From Syngnathus acus (Eukaryota > Chordata > Actinopteri > Syngnathiformes > Syngnathidae), in NCBI RefSeq assembly GCF_901709675.1, contig NC_051093.1, forward strand, positions 9,496,053 through 9,560,052: a stretch of 64,000 bases of DNA, given 5' to 3'. The notes beneath the pieces are model-generated. The model was not told the DNA's origin. It searched no databases and saw nothing but the letters and a program-made list of their open reading frames with translations. The translations under genes and the position numbers were made by a program. This document shows positions 63,946 to 64,000 of the stretch, piece after piece (within the stretch, counting starts at the first letter, position 1; every line of letters begins with the position of its first letter).

Positions 63946-64000
63946 GTGAGGGATGTCAGTTAAGGAAAAAATCATAAAAAAAACACACAGCACACAAATG
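63946..64000 (-). other. 3' end of a U12-type intron of cacna1a
   Basis: On the minus strand a TCCTTAAC branch-site match (forward 63959-63966) lies 12-13 bases before the exon, and the intron ends in AC (63946-63947) instead of AG. This is the arrangement of a minor-spliceosome AT-AC intron. Confidence 0.8.

Overview
The window is vertebrate nuclear DNA, most likely from a teleost fish with a compact genome. The genes are split into short exons with GT-AG introns, the proteins are recognisable vertebrate orthologues, and a calcium-channel gene that spans hundreds of kilobases in mammals fits here in just over 31 kb. Microsatellites and homopolymer runs are abundant and recognisable transposon sequence is sparse. 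I assigned all genes by reading translations against remembered family sequences; no database search was possible.

Left block (1-17 kb), minus strand unless noted: antkmt (first two coding exons, then cut by the window edge), hirip3, kctd13, sez6l2, and asphd1 on the plus strand head-to-head with sez6l2. Sez6l2, asphd1, kctd13 and hirip3 are neighbours in the same relative order in the human 16p11.2 interval, but TMEM219 and TAOK2, which lie between KCTD13 and HIRIP3 in human, are missing here. Cabp5 (minus, 18.0-19.1 kb) follows.

Middle (19.1-23.7 kb): no coding gene, but a GC-rich promoter-like stretch (about 21.2-22.4 kb) that probably starts nacc1.

Right block: nacc1 (plus, 23.7-25.9 kb plus a long 3' UTR) converges on cacna1a (minus, 32.5 kb to beyond the right edge). 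Both map to human 19p13.13. For cacna1a, 46 coding exon positions plus one mutually exclusive alternative exon were mapped with consistent reading phase, giving about 2,353 residues from IS1 to the C-terminus. Only the first coding exon, encoding the cytoplasmic N-terminus, is outside.

Functionally the window is rich in neuronal genes: a presynaptic CaV2.1 channel, a CaBP-type calcium sensor (a family known to modulate CaV channels), the neuronal surface protein SEZ6L2, the CUL3 adaptor KCTD13 and the BTB/BEN regulator NACC1. No new multi-gene system was found. The most notable structures are inside the genes: a conserved-type U12 AT-AC intron and a second U12-like intron in cacna1a, a GC-AG intron, a mutually exclusive EF-hand exon pair, a 132-bp coding tandem repeat in hirip3, and a complete non-autonomous hAT element with an 8-bp target duplication.
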